Positions 19,703 to 29,194 of a stretch of 41,507 bases of DNA are shown piece by piece; within the stretch, counting starts at the first letter, position 1, and each line of letters starts with the position of its first letter. Source of the DNA: Planococcus sp. MER TA 32b (GTDB taxonomy: Bacteria > Bacillota > Bacilli > Bacillales_A > Planococcaceae); the NCBI GenBank assembly GCA_023715185.1, contig JAMCAN010000007.1:1-41507 (forward strand), read 5' to 3'. A model generated the notes under the pieces. It searched no databases. It saw only the letters and a program-made list of their open reading frames with translations, and was not told the origin of the DNA. Position numbers and translations under genes: made by a program.

Positions 19703-20362
19703 ATGGCTACAAAAATGAAAGCACAAAAAAGAGAAAGCGGTACACCGCATTCATCGTTAACAGAGTTAAGGAGCAAAGGTGATGTACCTGGAATCGTCTA
19801 CGGCTATCAAGTCGAATCGACTCCGCTGACAGTGTCTGAGATCGATCTGATCAAGACTTTGCGTGAATCTGGAAGAAACGGCGTCATCAACCTTGAACTG
19901 GATGGCAAAACTTTTAATGTCGTAATGAGCGACTATCAAATGGACGCTTTAAAAGGCAATTTCAAACACGTGGACTTCTTGGCGATCAACATGTCGGATG
20001 AACTTGAAGTGGCAGCGACGGTCCATACAATCGGTGAATCACCAGGTGAAAAAGAAGGCGGAGTTGTCAATCAGCCGAACCGTGAAGTCAACATCAAAGT
20101 GAAGCCTTCGGACATTCCGGATGCCCTTGAAGTAGACATCAGCAAGCTTGAAATCGGCGATCATATCTCAGTGGGCGATATCCGTGATACAGTATCATAT
20201 GAAATTCTCGACGAAGACGATTTCCTGCTGGTTTCTGTAACGGCACCTCGTACACAGGAAGAAATGGATGAGCTTGAAGAAACTCCTGAAACGGAAAGCG
20301 CTGAGCCGGAAGTGGTCGGAAGCGACGAAGAATCAGGTTCTGATGAAGGAAAAGAAGCTTAA
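19703..20362 (+). CDS. ctc: General stress protein Ctc, ribosomal protein L25 family
   Basis: A 219-aa 5S rRNA-binding protein of the bL25/TL5/Ctc type. The N-terminal L25 domain (about 1-95) has LRSKGDVPGIVYGYQ and LIKTLRESGRNGVI. A C-terminal TL5-like beta domain (about 96-190) contains GEKEGGVVNQP, and a very acidic tail follows. In Bacillus it is a sigma-B-dependent stress protein needed for translation under stress. ATG 19703 lies 10 nt after GGAGGG; ATG 19697 is the alternative. A plain bL25 is about 95 aa, so this is the long, two-domain form. Confidence 0.93.
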   Translation: MATKMKAQKRESGTPHSSLTELRSKGDVPGIVYGYQVESTPLTVSEIDLIKTLRESGRNGVINLELDGKTFNVVMSDYQMDALKGNFKHVDFLAINMSDELEVAATVHTIGESPGEKEGGVVNQPNREVNIKVKPSDIPDALEVDISKLEIGDHISVGDIRDTVSYEILDEDDFLLVSVTAPRTQEEMDELEETPETESAEPEVVGSDEESGSDEGKEA

Positions 20363-20376
20363 AATTGAACAGAAGA

Positions 20377-20412
20377 AAACGGGGACTGTCTTCTGGCAGT
20401 CCCTGTTTTTTC
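20377..20412 (+). terminator. intrinsic terminator after ctc
   Basis: GGGACTG (20382-20388) pairs with CAGTCCC (20397-20403) around an 8-nt loop, extended by A/T pairs and followed by TTTTTT. Confidence 0.88.
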
Positions 20413-20436
20413 ATTAATAAGAGTATGTGGTAAAAT
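20408..20436 (+). promoter_or_regulatory. promoter candidate for pth
   Basis: TTTTCA (20408-20413) and TAAAAT (20431-20436) are separated by 17 bp. The -35 is weak and overlaps the ctc terminator T-run. Confidence 0.4.
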
Positions 20437-20468
20437 AGACAGCAGTGAAAAGCAAAGGACGAGTTGCG

Positions 20469-21032
20469 ATGAAATTGATTATTGGCCTGGGCAATCCAGG
20501 CAAAACATATGAACAGACCCGCCATAATATCGGCTTCCATGTGATCGATCATCTGGCTTCAAAATGGAATGCGCCGCTTACACAGGCGAAATTCAAGGGC
20601 ATGTATTCCATTATCCACCGCCCCGAAGGCAAGGTTATGCTGTTGAAGCCTCTGACTTACATGAATTTATCGGGTGAAAGCGTCAGTGCCCTGATGGATT
20701 ATTATGATATTGAAATTGATGATATCCTTGTCATTTATGATGATCTGGACTTGCCGACAGGGCAATTACGGCTGCGCCAGAAAGGCAGTGCCGGAGGGCA
20801 TAACGGCATCAAGTCCCTGATTCAGCATCTTGGCACCCAAAACTTCAACCGGATCCGGATTGGCATCGACCGTCCGCCTGCGGGAATGAAAGTCCCTGAT
20901 TACGTCTTATCCAGATTTTCAAAAGAGGAAAGCGCGGATATGGCAGAAGCAGTCCAAAAATCAGCTGAAGCCTGTGAATTTTGGCTGGGAAAACCGTTCA
21001 TAGAAGTCATGACTAAATACAATGGAGCATAG
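20469..21032 (+). CDS. pth: Peptidyl-tRNA hydrolase
   Basis: Releases peptides from prematurely dropped peptidyl-tRNA. The 187-aa protein has [17 protein letters not shown] with the catalytic His of [14 protein letters not shown], the DDLDLP segment and [12 protein letters not shown]. It is the orthologue of B. subtilis SpoVC, an essential housekeeping enzyme despite its name. ATG 20469 has AAAGGA 9 nt upstream. The fin (yabK) gene that separates it from mfd in B. subtilis is absent. Confidence 0.97.
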   Translation: MKLIIGLGNPGKTYEQTRHNIGFHVIDHLASKWNAPLTQAKFKGMYSIIHRPEGKVMLLKPLTYMNLSGESVSALMDYYDIEIDDILVIYDDLDLPTGQLRLRQKGSAGGHNGIKSLIQHLGTQNFNRIRIGIDRPPAGMKVPDYVLSRFSKEESADMAEAVQKSAEACEFWLGKPFIEVMTKYNGA

Positions 21033-21036
21033 ATTC

Positions 21037-21069
21037 GCTTTGGCGCGTAACGCGTTCAGAGCTTTTTTC
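21037..21069 (+). terminator. intrinsic terminator between pth and mfd
   Basis: GCTTTGG plus CGCG (21037-21047) pair across a TAA loop with CGCG and the complementary arm ending in AGAGC (21051-21062, one bulge, two G.U), then TTTTTT. Confidence 0.75.
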
Positions 21070-21095
21070 TGTTTCCCCGGAAAGGAGGAATCTTC

Positions 21096-24000
21096 ATGAA
21101 TCATATTTTAGAAGCTTTTTCAGAGGATTCACAAGTACAAAAGTTGATTGCCGATTTAAAGAAGGGGCAGGATCATCAGCTGGTTTCGGGATTATCGGGC
21201 AGCGGGCGCACTTTCTTCTACCGTACCCTTTACGGTGAGCTCGAGTCGCCGATGCTGATTGTCACACCGAATCTGCTGCATGCGCAGCGGGTCTATGATG
21301 ATCTTGTGAAATTGCTGGGTGAAGAACTGGTCCATTTATATCCGGCAGAAGAACTGATTGCGGCGGATGTCTCTTTTTCAGGCCCCGAACTCCGCGCTCA
21401 CCGAATAGACACACTCGATCATATGGCGAATACCGGTAAAGGCATCTACATTACACCGGTAGCCGGCATGCGCAAATTATTGCCTTCGAGGCAACAATGG
21501 GACGCCTCTACTTTACGCGTTGAAGATGGAGAAGAGCTGGATGCCGACCAATGGCTATTGAAGTTGGTCGCTATGGGTTATTCCCGTACTACGATGGTGA
21601 CCGCCCCAGGTGAGTTTGCCTTGCGCGGTGGCATTCTTGATGTCTATCCGCTGAATTTTGAACATCCGGTGCGCGTTGAGTTATTCGACACGGAAGTCGA
21701 CTCTATCCGTATTTTCGACGCGGAAGACCAGCGCTCCCTGAAGAAAATTTCTTCGCTGTGCATTTTGCCGGCGAATGAGCTGGTGCTGGACAAAGCACAA
21801 AGAAATGCTTTAGCTGACCGTATTGAAGAGCAGTTGGCCTTTACTTTGAAGAAAACAAAGGCTGACGATACGAAAGAGTTGCTGCTTCAATACATCCAAC
21901 ATGATATTGATATCCTGCGGCAAGGGGATATTCCCGATCAGGCGGCTAAATATGCATCATTGGTAGAAACCCAATCCGCCTCTCTGGGTGATTATTTCCC
22001 GGGAAATGGTTACGTATTTTTCGATGAATTAGGGCGTATCCAGGAAATGACGGAAACACTTGAACGTGAAGAAGGCGAATGGATCGTATCGTTATTGGAG
22101 GAAGGGAAATTTCTTCAAGGCGTCAATCTGTCCTACACATTCCGTGAATTGATTGGCCAGATGCAACAAAAGATGACGTATCTGTCTTTATTTGTACGGA
22201 CGTTCCCGATGGTTTCAGTCAAGAAATCGATTGCCTTCTCCAGTAAGCCGATGCAGTCATTCCATGGCCAGATGAATTTATTGAAAGCGGAAATGGAACG
22301 CTGGGTGATGGGGAAATTCCGGGTATTCGTCATAGCTGAAGGCGATGAACGGCTGCGGAAAGTCCGGTCGGTGCTGGAAGATTACGGAATTGAAGCTGAA
22401 ATTCTCAGAGAATCGACATCGGTTCAGCCCGGCAAAGTCTATCTGGCGGACGGAGATCTGGCAAATGGCTTTGAGATGTCTTTGCAGCGCTTTGCCGTCA
22501 TTACCGATTCGGAATTGTTCAAACAGCAGCCGAAGAAAAAGACGCGTGCCCAGAAGCTGACTAATGCCGAGCGCATCAAGAGTTACTCGGAAATCAAACC
22601 GGGGGATTATATAGTCCATGTCCATCACGGAATCGGGCGTTACGTAGGCATTGAAACACTGGAAGTCAAAGGCGTCCATAAAGATTATCTCCATATCGTC
22701 TATAAAGCGGATGATAAATTATTCGTGCCGGTCGATCAGATCGACCTGATCCAGAAATACATCGCTTCCGAGGAAAAAGAGCCGAAGCTCCACAAAATGG
22801 GCGGCGCCGAGTGGAAGAAGACTCGCGCGAAAGTGTCGAAAGCGGTGCAGGATATTGCGGACGACCTGATCAAGCTTTATGCCGAGCGGGAAGCACTGAA
22901 AGGCTACGCCTTTTCGAAAGAGCAGGATATGCAGCGGCAGTTCGAGTCGGAGTTCCCTTACGACGAAACCATCGACCAGCTGCGTTCAATCAATGAAGTC
23001 AAAAAAGACATGGAAAAAGAACGTCCGATGGACCGGCTGATTTGCGGGGATGTCGGCTACGGTAAAACGGAAGTCGCCATTCGCGCCGCCTTTAAAGCGG
23101 TTCTGGACGGCAAGCAAGTGGCTTTCCTGGTGCCGACGACGATTCTGGCGCAGCAGCATTTCGATACGATGAGTGAACGCTTTAAGGATTATCCGATCGA
23201 AGTGGGCCTCATGAGCCGTTTCCGTTCGAAAAAGCAACAGGCGGAAACTGTTAAAGGTCTGAAGAACGGTTCTGTGGATGTTGTAGTGGGAACCCACCGG
23301 ATCCTCTCGAAAGACATGCATTACAAAGATCTCGGTTTATTGATCATTGATGAAGAACAGCGCTTTGGCGTCACCCATAAAGAGAAGATCAAACAGATGA
23401 AGACCAATGTCGACGTGTTGACGCTGACGGCAACGCCGATTCCGCGGACGCTTCATATGTCGATGATCGGAGTGCGCGACCTCTCTGTCATCGAAACACC
23501 GCCGGCAAACCGTTTTCCGGTCCAAAGTTATGTAATGGAACAGAACGGCGCGCTCGTGCGTGAAGCAATCGAACGCGAGATGGCGCGCGGCGGTCAGGCG
23601 TTCTATTTATACAACCGGGTCGATGATATGACGCGGAAAGTGGAAGAGCTCCAGCAATTGGTGCCGGAAGCCCGCATCGGCTATGCCCACGGCCAAATGT
23701 CCGAAACCGAACTTGAATCGATCATCCTCAGTTTCCTGGACGGCGACTACGATGTATTGGTGACGACGACAATTATTGAAACAGGCATCGATATTCCGAA
23801 CGTCAACACGCTGATTGTCGAAAACGCAGACCGCATGGGCTTGTCCCAGCTCTATCAGCTGCGGGGGCGTGTTGGCCGTTCAAGCCGTGTAGCCTATGCT
23901 TATTTCATGTATCAGCGGGATAAAGTGCTGACGGATGTGGCGGAAAAACGCCTGATGGCAATCAAGGAATTCACTGAACTCGGATCGGGCTTTAAAATCG

Positions 24001-24629
24001 CCATGCGAGATTTGACGATCCGTGGTGCCGGTAACCTGCTGGGTTCACAGCAGCACGGCTTTATTGACTCGGTAGGTTTCGACTTATATTCCCAAATGCT
24101 GGAAGAAGCAATCGAAGAACGCCAGAGCGGCATCAAGAAAGAGCCGGTTCAGGAAATCGAGATTTCACTGGATGTCGACGCCTATATACCGGATTCCTAT
24201 ATCAGCGACGGCTACCAGAAAATCCAGATGTACAAGCGGGTCAAAGGCATAGAGGAAGCCGAAGAAGTCGCAGAACTGCAGGATGAACTGATTGACCGTT
24301 TCGGTGACATGCCGCTCGAAACGGACCGTCTGCTGCGCATCGCCCTGATGAAAGTATGGGGTCGCCAGGCGGGCGTGGAATCGATCAAGCAAAACGGCAA
24401 AATCATTTCCATCAAACTTAGCGAACAAGGCACGGCAGCCGTCAATGGCGGCAAGCTCGTCGAAGAATCGGCAGCTTACGGCCGCGCAGTCGGCTTCAGC
24501 ATGGCCGGCCAGCAGCTCGTCATGGCAATCGATGAAAATAAAACAGCCAAACACCATCCTTTCGATGTTCTGGAAGGGATGATGAAATTATTGCCGGAAT
24601 CTCTCCGGGAAGTGGAAACGACAAATTAA
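21096..24629 (+). CDS. mfd: Transcription-repair coupling factor
   Basis: Displaces RNA polymerase stalled at DNA lesions and recruits UvrA for repair. The 1177-aa protein has an N-terminal UvrB-like module (about 1-350) and a CarD-like RNA polymerase-interacting domain (about 495-565, [19 protein letters not shown]). A RecG-like SF2 translocase follows: Walker [12 protein letters not shown] (about 651-661), IIDEEQRFG (about 748-756), TATPIPRTL, and motif [10 protein letters not shown] (about 918-925). The C-terminal regulatory domain has the expected length. AAAGGAGG lies before the ATG. In B. subtilis spoVT follows; here the flippase gene follows directly. Confidence 0.98.
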   Translation: MNHILEAFSEDSQVQKLIADLKKGQDHQLVSGLSGSGRTFFYRTLYGELESPMLIVTPNLLHAQRVYDDLVKLLGEELVHLYPAEELIAADVSFSGPELRAHRIDTLDHMANTGKGIYITPVAGMRKLLPSRQQWDASTLRVEDGEELDADQWLLKLVAMGYSRTTMVTAPGEFALRGGILDVYPLNFEHPVRVELFDTEVDSIRIFDAEDQRSLKKISSLCILPANELVLDKAQRNALADRIEEQLAFTLKKTKADDTKELLLQYIQHDIDILRQGDIPDQAAKYASLVETQSASLGDYFPGNGYVFFDELGRIQEMTETLEREEGEWIVSLLEEGKFLQGVNLSYTFRELIGQMQQKMTYLSLFVRTFPMVSVKKSIAFSSKPMQSFHGQMNLLKAEMERWVMGKFRVFVIAEGDERLRKVRSVLEDYGIEAEILRESTSVQPGKVYLADGDLANGFEMSLQRFAVITDSELFKQQPKKKTRAQKLTNAERIKSYSEIKPGDYIVHVHHGIGRYVGIETLEVKGVHKDYLHIVYKADDKLFVPVDQIDLIQKYIASEEKEPKLHKMGGAEWKKTRAKVSKAVQDIADDLIKLYAEREALKGYAFSKEQDMQRQFESEFPYDETIDQLRSINEVKKDMEKERPMDRLICGDVGYGKTEVAIRAAFKAVLDGKQVAFLVPTTILAQQHFDTMSERFKDYPIEVGLMSRFRSKKQQAETVKGLKNGSVDVVVGTHRILSKDMHYKDLGLLIIDEEQRFGVTHKEKIKQMKTNVDVLTLTATPIPRTLHMSMIGVRDLSVIETPPANRFPVQSYVMEQNGALVREAIEREMARGGQAFYLYNRVDDMTRKVEELQQLVPEARIGYAHGQMSETELESIILSFLDGDYDVLVTTTIIETGIDIPNVNTLIVENADRMGLSQLYQLRGRVGRSSRVAYAYFMYQRDKVLTDVAEKRLMAIKEFTELGSGFKIAMRDLTIRGAGNLLGSQQHGFIDSVGFDLYSQMLEEAIEERQSGIKKEPVQEIEISLDVDAYIPDSYISDGYQKIQMYKRVKGIEEAEEVAELQDELIDRFGDMPLETDRLLRIALMKVWGRQAGVESIKQNGKIISIKLSEQGTAAVNGGKLVEESAAYGRAVGFSMAGQQLVMAIDENKTAKHHPFDVLEGMMKLLPESLREVETTN

Positions 24630-24657
24630 TCCGAATGAATGGAATGGGTGAATCCGG

Positions 24658-26262
24658 TTGAACACAGAAGGTGCGATGAAGACATTTATGAAAGGCGCGG
24701 TCCTTTTAACGCTGGCTGGCCTGATCGTGAAAATACTCAGTGCGGTTTACCGGGTGCCATTCCAGAATATGGTCGGGGATCAGGGTTTCTATATTTACCA
24801 GCAGGTCTATCCGTTTATTGCCGTCTTCGGCATCTGGACGTCCTACGGTTTTGCGGTTGCCGTCTCCAAAATGCTGGCGGATTCGCAGAGACAGGAGCAC
24901 CGCGCCATTATCCGGATCGCTTTTTGGACGATTGCCAGCATCTCGGTAGTGATATTCGCGGCCCTCTTTCTGGGGGCGGATCTCTTGGCCGGATGGATGG
25001 GTGATAACCAGTTAAGCGCGTTATTGAAAACCGGTTCATTTGCGGTATTGCTGATGGCGCCGCTGGCTGTGATGAAAGGCCATTTCCAGGCAGGCAGCCG
25101 GATGCAGCCGGTCGCATATGCGCAGGTCATCGAGCAGGCGATCCGGGTAATTGTCATTTTGCTCGGCACCTGGCTCGTGGTAACGAACGGCTTTTCGCTC
25201 TACGCCGCAGGACAGACGGCGATGTTCGGCGCGGTTGCGGGTGAACTGGCGGCAGTAGGGCTGCTGGTTTATTTCTTCAATAAATTTGCAATCAGACAGC
25301 CGCAGTCCGTCCCGGTCGAGTTATGGCCGATTGTTAAAAAAATGCTGGCGATCAGTTTAAGCGTCAGCATGAGCTCGTTAATCCTATTGATATTTCAGAT
25401 GGCGGATTCCTTCACTGTCTTCCGCCTGCTTGAAGCGAGCGGGATCGGAACACTCACGGCAATGGAACAAAAAGGCATCTACGACCGCGGCCAGCCGCTC
25501 GCCCAGTTCGGGCTGCTCGTGGCAACTTCACTGGCGCTGTCGATTGTGCCATTGGTCGCTCAGATGCAGCGCAAAAGGAATGGACGTTCAGCTGAACTCT
25601 ACGCTAAACTGTCGTACCGGATTTCCCTGCTGTTCGCCATAGCAGCTGCCGCCGGCCTGACGTTTGTTATGCCTTATGTCAATGAAATGCTGTTCCAGAC
25701 CAGAGAACAATCAGCCGCGCTCATCGTTTTCAGCTGGCAGATCGTCTGGATGTCGCTGCTGCTCATTCTTACGGCGCTGCTTCATGGCATTGGAAAAGTA
25801 CGGGTTCCTGCGCTCTTGATGGCTGGCGGTTTGGCGGTGAAAATAATCGGCAACTGGCTGCTCGTGCCTCTTTACGGAGTGATGGGTGCCGCATTGGCAG
25901 GGAATTTAGGTCTTGCTTTTATTATGTGTGGCCTAGTGATTTACTTTAAAAAACAATGGCCGCTGCGATTTGCGCCATCACAATTTTATGGCTGGATTTT
26001 AATCGCTTCGGCGGCGATGGGTGCAGCAGTTCTCGGTTGGGCGATTTTCGCTGACTGGACGCTTTTCGATGCATTGCCGAGCCGCTTAGCGGCGGCCGCA
26101 ACAGCGCTGACAGCAGTGCCGCTCGGTGCCGCTGTATTCCTCGCGATAATCGCGAAAAGCCGCATCATTACGGAAAAGCAATGGTATATCATGCCGCTCG
26201 GCCGAAAAATGGCCAAGTTGCAATTAGCCATCAATTCAAAGAAAAAAGGTGATAGACGATGA
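24658..26262 (+). CDS. yabM: Polysaccharide/lipid flippase-family membrane protein (YabM/SpoVB-like)
   Basis: A 534-aa integral membrane protein of the MOP exporter superfamily (polysaccharide transporter branch) with about 14 hydrophobic segments from residue 10 onward. The N-terminal KILSAVYRVPFQNMVGDQGFYIYQQVYP region is characteristic of the SpoVB/YabM/MurJ2-like group that moves lipid-linked precursors. The substrate is unknown. The start is uncertain: TTG 24658 has GGGTGA 6 nt upstream, and ATG 24676 (MKTFMKGAV) is the alternative. It overlaps mazG by 4 nt, so it is coupled to it. Confidence 0.88.
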   Translation: MNTEGAMKTFMKGAVLLTLAGLIVKILSAVYRVPFQNMVGDQGFYIYQQVYPFIAVFGIWTSYGFAVAVSKMLADSQRQEHRAIIRIAFWTIASISVVIFAALFLGADLLAGWMGDNQLSALLKTGSFAVLLMAPLAVMKGHFQAGSRMQPVAYAQVIEQAIRVIVILLGTWLVVTNGFSLYAAGQTAMFGAVAGELAAVGLLVYFFNKFAIRQPQSVPVELWPIVKKMLAISLSVSMSSLILLIFQMADSFTVFRLLEASGIGTLTAMEQKGIYDRGQPLAQFGLLVATSLALSIVPLVAQMQRKRNGRSAELYAKLSYRISLLFAIAAAAGLTFVMPYVNEMLFQTREQSAALIVFSWQIVWMSLLLILTALLHGIGKVRVPALLMAGGLAVKIIGNWLLVPLYGVMGAALAGNLGLAFIMCGLVIYFKKQWPLRFAPSQFYGWILIASAAMGAAVLGWAIFADWTLFDALPSRLAAAATALTAVPLGAAVFLAIIAKSRIITEKQWYIMPLGRKMAKLQLAINSKKKGDRR

Positions 26263-27722
26263 ATACAATCCATATCATCGGACTCGGCGCTGGCGACCTT
26301 GACCAGCTGCCACTCGGTGTCTATAAAAAATTAAAAAAAGCTGAACGCTTGTATGTGCGGACGGCGGACCATCCGGTGCTCACTGAATTGGCGCAGGAAG
26401 GACTGGTCTATACCAGCTTTGACGAAATATACGAGAAACACGATGACTTCGGGCCGGTCTATCAGGAAATTGCGGATACGCTGCTCCAGCTGTCGGAAGA
26501 AGGACCGGTCATCTATGCGGTTCCGGGCCACCCGCTTGTCGCTGAACAAACTGTGCAGCATCTGATCCAAGCGGAGAAGGCAGGCAAATGCCATTTATTG
26601 ATTGAAGGCGGCAGCAGTTTTCTAGATTCGATATTCGGCGCTCTCCGCATCGACCCGATTGACGGTTTCCAATTGGTCGACGGCACCATAATGGAAAGCG
26701 ACCGGTTGAATATGGATCAGCACATTCTTATCGCCCAGATTTATGACACCTTCAGCGCTTCGGAAGCTAAATTGACGCTGATGGAGAAATATCCGGACGA
26801 TTATCCGGTGACGATTGTGACGGCGGCCGGATCGGCGCAGGAGAAACTGCAGACGGTTCCGTTGCATGAACTGGACCATGCCGCGGAAATCGATAATCTG
26901 ACAACAGTGTATGTGCCGCCGGCAGCCGATCAGCAGGAACGGCTGAAGGAATGGCAGACTTTCCGCTCGGTCATCGCGAAACTGCGGAGCCCGGAAGGCT
27001 GCCCATGGGACCGGGAGCAGACACACGAAAGTCTGATGCCTTATCTGCTGGAAGAAGCGCATGAACTTTTGCAGGCGATTGAGGAGCAGGATGACGATGC
27101 CATCGCCGAAGAACTGGGCGATGTTTTATTGCAGGTCTTCCTGCATGCGCAAATCGGTCAGGACAGCGGTTATTTCCAGCTTGAAGATGTGGTCGAATCG
27201 ATCAGCGCTAAAATGATCCGCCGCCATCCGCACGTTTTCGGCGATGCCGAAGTCGATGGCGCAGATGATGTCGTCAGCAATTGGCAGGCAATCAAAGCGC
27301 AGGAAAAACCGGCAGCCGATTCTTTGCTCGAAGGCCAGGAGCGCTTCAGCTCTTCACTTACGACTTCTTATAATTACCAGAAGAAAGCGGCGAAAGTTGG
27401 TTTCACCTGGTCGGATGCGGAAGATGCCTGGGAGAAGTTCGAAGAAGAACTGCAGGAATTCCGTGACGAGCTGGCGAATGGTTCCAAAGAAGACCAGCTC
27501 GACGAACTGGGGGACCTCTTGTTTACACTCGTGAACATTGCGAGATTCTATGATCTGTCGCCGGAGCAGGCGATGGTGCAGGCCAACCGCAAATTCCGCA
27601 GCCGATTCGGTTATGTGGAGAAGAAAGTTGGGGAAGGCACCGGCAATTTCAGCGATTATACATTGGAACAGCTCGATGAGTTTTGGAATGAAGCCAAACT
27701 ATTGGCAAGAAAGGGAGAATAA
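26259..27722 (+). CDS. mazG: Tetrapyrrole methylase-like / MazG nucleotide pyrophosphohydrolase fusion
   Basis: A 487-aa protein like B. subtilis YabN. The N-terminal SAM-dependent tetrapyrrole methylase-type domain (about 1-220) has IIGLGAGDLDQLPLG and YAVPGHPLVAE. The first MazG domain (about 235-330) has GCPWDREQTHESL, LLEEAHELLQAI and the EELGDVLLQ metal site. The second MazG region (about 370-487) carries ELGDLLFTLVNIAR. MazG proteins hydrolyse non-canonical or excess NTPs; the role of the methylase-like part is unknown. It lies between the flippase and rqcP, as in Bacillus. Confidence 0.95.
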   Translation: MNTIHIIGLGAGDLDQLPLGVYKKLKKAERLYVRTADHPVLTELAQEGLVYTSFDEIYEKHDDFGPVYQEIADTLLQLSEEGPVIYAVPGHPLVAEQTVQHLIQAEKAGKCHLLIEGGSSFLDSIFGALRIDPIDGFQLVDGTIMESDRLNMDQHILIAQIYDTFSASEAKLTLMEKYPDDYPVTIVTAAGSAQEKLQTVPLHELDHAAEIDNLTTVYVPPAADQQERLKEWQTFRSVIAKLRSPEGCPWDREQTHESLMPYLLEEAHELLQAIEEQDDDAIAEELGDVLLQVFLHAQIGQDSGYFQLEDVVESISAKMIRRHPHVFGDAEVDGADDVVSNWQAIKAQEKPAADSLLEGQERFSSSLTTSYNYQKKAAKVGFTWSDAEDAWEKFEEELQEFRDELANGSKEDQLDELGDLLFTLVNIARFYDLSPEQAMVQANRKFRSRFGYVEKKVGEGTGNFSDYTLEQLDEFWNEAKLLARKGE

Positions 27723-27724
27723 TT

Positions 27725-28015
27725 ATGCGCCTCGATAAATTCCTGAAAGTTTCCCGGCTGATCAAACGCCGGACGTTGGCCAAGCAAGTGGCAGACCAGG
27801 GCCGCATCACCATAAACGGCAATAAAGCCAAAGCGAGTTCAGTCATCAAAGAGAACGATGAACTGCAAATCCGTTTCGGCCAAAAGGTTGTAACGGTGCG
27901 GGTGGATATGCTGAAAGAAAACGTCCGCAAAGAAGAAACGGCCAATATGTACACGATATTAAAAGAAGAAAAGCTGGATAAGATTGAACCTGAGTTCATC
28001 GATGACGAAGCGTAA
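27725..28015 (+). CDS. rqcP: RqcP (YabO), S4-domain ribosome quality-control factor
   Basis: A 96-aa Hsp15-type S4 RNA-binding protein. B. subtilis RqcP works with RqcH to add alanine tails to nascent chains on obstructed 50S subunits. The S4 motif MRLDKFLKVSRLIKRRTLAKQV begins at residue 1, followed by KGRITINGNKAKAS-type sequence and a C-terminal ANMYTILKEEKLD segment nearly identical to B. subtilis. It begins 2 nt after mazG. In B. subtilis yabP and yabQ follow; both are absent here. Confidence 0.95.
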   Translation: MRLDKFLKVSRLIKRRTLAKQVADQGRITINGNKAKASSVIKENDELQIRFGQKVVTVRVDMLKENVRKEETANMYTILKEEKLDKIEPEFIDDEA

Positions 28016-28060
28016 GTGTTTGATGCACTGGTTTTATTTTTCCGGAAATGAAAAAAACGC

Positions 28061-28089
28061 TTATAAAAGTAAGGGTTTTCAGGTATAAT
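28061..28089 (+). promoter_or_regulatory. promoter candidate for divIC
   Basis: A perfect TATAAT (28084-28089) is preceded at 17 bp by a weak TTATAA -35 (28061-28066). Confidence 0.55.
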
Positions 28090-28121
28090 GGCAACAACGT
28101 AAGCAAAGGGGGAAACAAGTC

Positions 28122-28508
28122 ATGAGTTTGAAGAGAGAAAAAACCACCGCTGCTCCGGAAGTCGCTTCAATACGGAATGACTATGTCCGCTCGGTGGAAC
28201 GGAAAGAAAAAAGGCAGATGGCGCACAAAGTCCGGCTGTTCAGAAGGCTGGCGGTTTTCGGGATCGTCGTCTTGCTGGCGACGATATGGATCGGCACGAC
28301 CATCTATGCGCAATCCCAGACAATAGCCGAAAAAGAGCAATTGCGGGAAGAAGCACAGCTTTCGCTTAAGGAAGTCAAAAAAGAGCAGGCTCAACTGGAA
28401 GAGCAGATCATCCTGTTGAATGATGACGAATACTTGGCGAAACTGGCCAAAAAAGAACTGTTTGTTTCTGAACAGGGCGAAATTATCTTTACCTTACCGG
28501 AAAAGTGA
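28122..28508 (+). CDS. divIC: Cell division protein DivIC (FtsB-like)
   Basis: A 128-aa bitopic divisome protein that works with FtsL and DivIB. A cytoplasmic basic N-terminus is followed by one membrane span (about 43-62), an extracytoplasmic coiled coil (about 63-105, with KEQLREEAQLSLKEVKKEQ) and the conserved C-terminal DDEYLAKLAKKELF segment of the FtsB/DivIC family. AGGGGG lies before the ATG. In B. subtilis it closes the yabP-yabQ-divIC cluster; here it lies directly after rqcP with its own likely promoter. Confidence 0.95.
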   Translation: MSLKREKTTAAPEVASIRNDYVRSVERKEKRQMAHKVRLFRRLAVFGIVVLLATIWIGTTIYAQSQTIAEKEQLREEAQLSLKEVKKEQAQLEEQIILLNDDEYLAKLAKKELFVSEQGEIIFTLPEK

Positions 28509-28524
28509 AGAAAAAACGTGATAA

Positions 28525-28553
28525 AAAGAGTCGTCAGTTGACACTCTTTTTTT
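28525..28553 (+). terminator. divIC terminator overlapping the yabR -35
   Basis: AAAAAGAGT plus GTC on the left pair with GACACTCTTTTT on the right around an AGTT loop with one bulge, ending in a T-run. The GACA of the right arm is also part of the TTGACA -35 of yabR. Confidence 0.7.
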
Positions 28554-28565
28554 CATGGTTATAAT
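28538..28565 (+). promoter_or_regulatory. sigma-A-type promoter of yabR
   Basis: A perfect TTGACA (28538-28543) and a perfect TATAAT (28560-28565) are separated by 16 bp. The leader to the yabR ATG is about 75 nt. Confidence 0.75.
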
Positions 28566-28647
28566 AAAAAGTAGGGATAAACCCCTAGGATATTAACTTT
28601 TTGGCTTTTGGTAGCCATCTTAATTTTTAAGGAGGAGCATTTTTTTT

Positions 28648-29067
28648 ATGTCGATTGAAGTAGGCAGCAAGTTAGAAGGTAAAGTTACAGGTATTACAAA
28701 TTTTGGAGCGTTCGTTCAGCTTCCAACTGGTGCAACAGGCCTCGTGCATATTAGTGAAGTCGCCGACAACTATGTAAAAGACATCAATGATCATTTAAAA
28801 GTTGGGGAAATGGTGGAAGTTAAAGTAATGAATGTGGAAGCTGACGGTAAAATCGGCCTTTCCATTCGCAAAGCAAAACCACAGCCAGCTGGCGCAACAG
28901 ATCGTCCACAACGCCCACGTCCAAGCAACCGTTCATTTGACCGCGCGCCTAAAGAGAACTTTGAAACAAAAATGGCGAAGTTCCTGAAAGACAGCGAAGA
29001 GAATATGACGACGTTGAAGCGCGCTACAGAATCTAAACGTGGCGGCCGGGGTGCAAGAAGAGGCTAA
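28648..29067 (+). CDS. yabR: S1-domain RNA-binding protein YabR
   Basis: A 139-aa protein with one S1 domain (about 5-75: GSKLEGKVTGITNFGAFVQL, GLVHISEV, KVGEMVEVKV, GKIGLSIRKA). A basic, low-complexity tail rich in Arg, Pro and Gly follows. It resembles B. subtilis YabR and general stress protein 13 (YugI). A role in RNA binding or ribosome association is likely, but the function is not established. A strong AAGGAGG site lies before the ATG, and the gene is monocistronic. Confidence 0.92.
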   Translation: MSIEVGSKLEGKVTGITNFGAFVQLPTGATGLVHISEVADNYVKDINDHLKVGEMVEVKVMNVEADGKIGLSIRKAKPQPAGATDRPQRPRPSNRSFDRAPKENFETKMAKFLKDSEENMTTLKRATESKRGGRGARRG

Positions 29068-29130
29068 CTTGCTAGCTGTTTTAATGGCATGGAAAAATGC
29101 TTCAGCGCAGCTGAACCATATTGATGATGG

Positions 29131-29161
29131 AACGCTTCTCAAATCGGGAAGCGTTTTTTTA
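29131..29161 (+). terminator. intrinsic terminator after yabR
   Basis: AACGCTTC (29131-29138) pairs perfectly with GAAGCGTT (29148-29155), followed by TTTTTT. Confidence 0.9.
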
Positions 29162-29194
29162 TAATAAAATTTCCGCTGGAGTGTGAGGTTGCTT

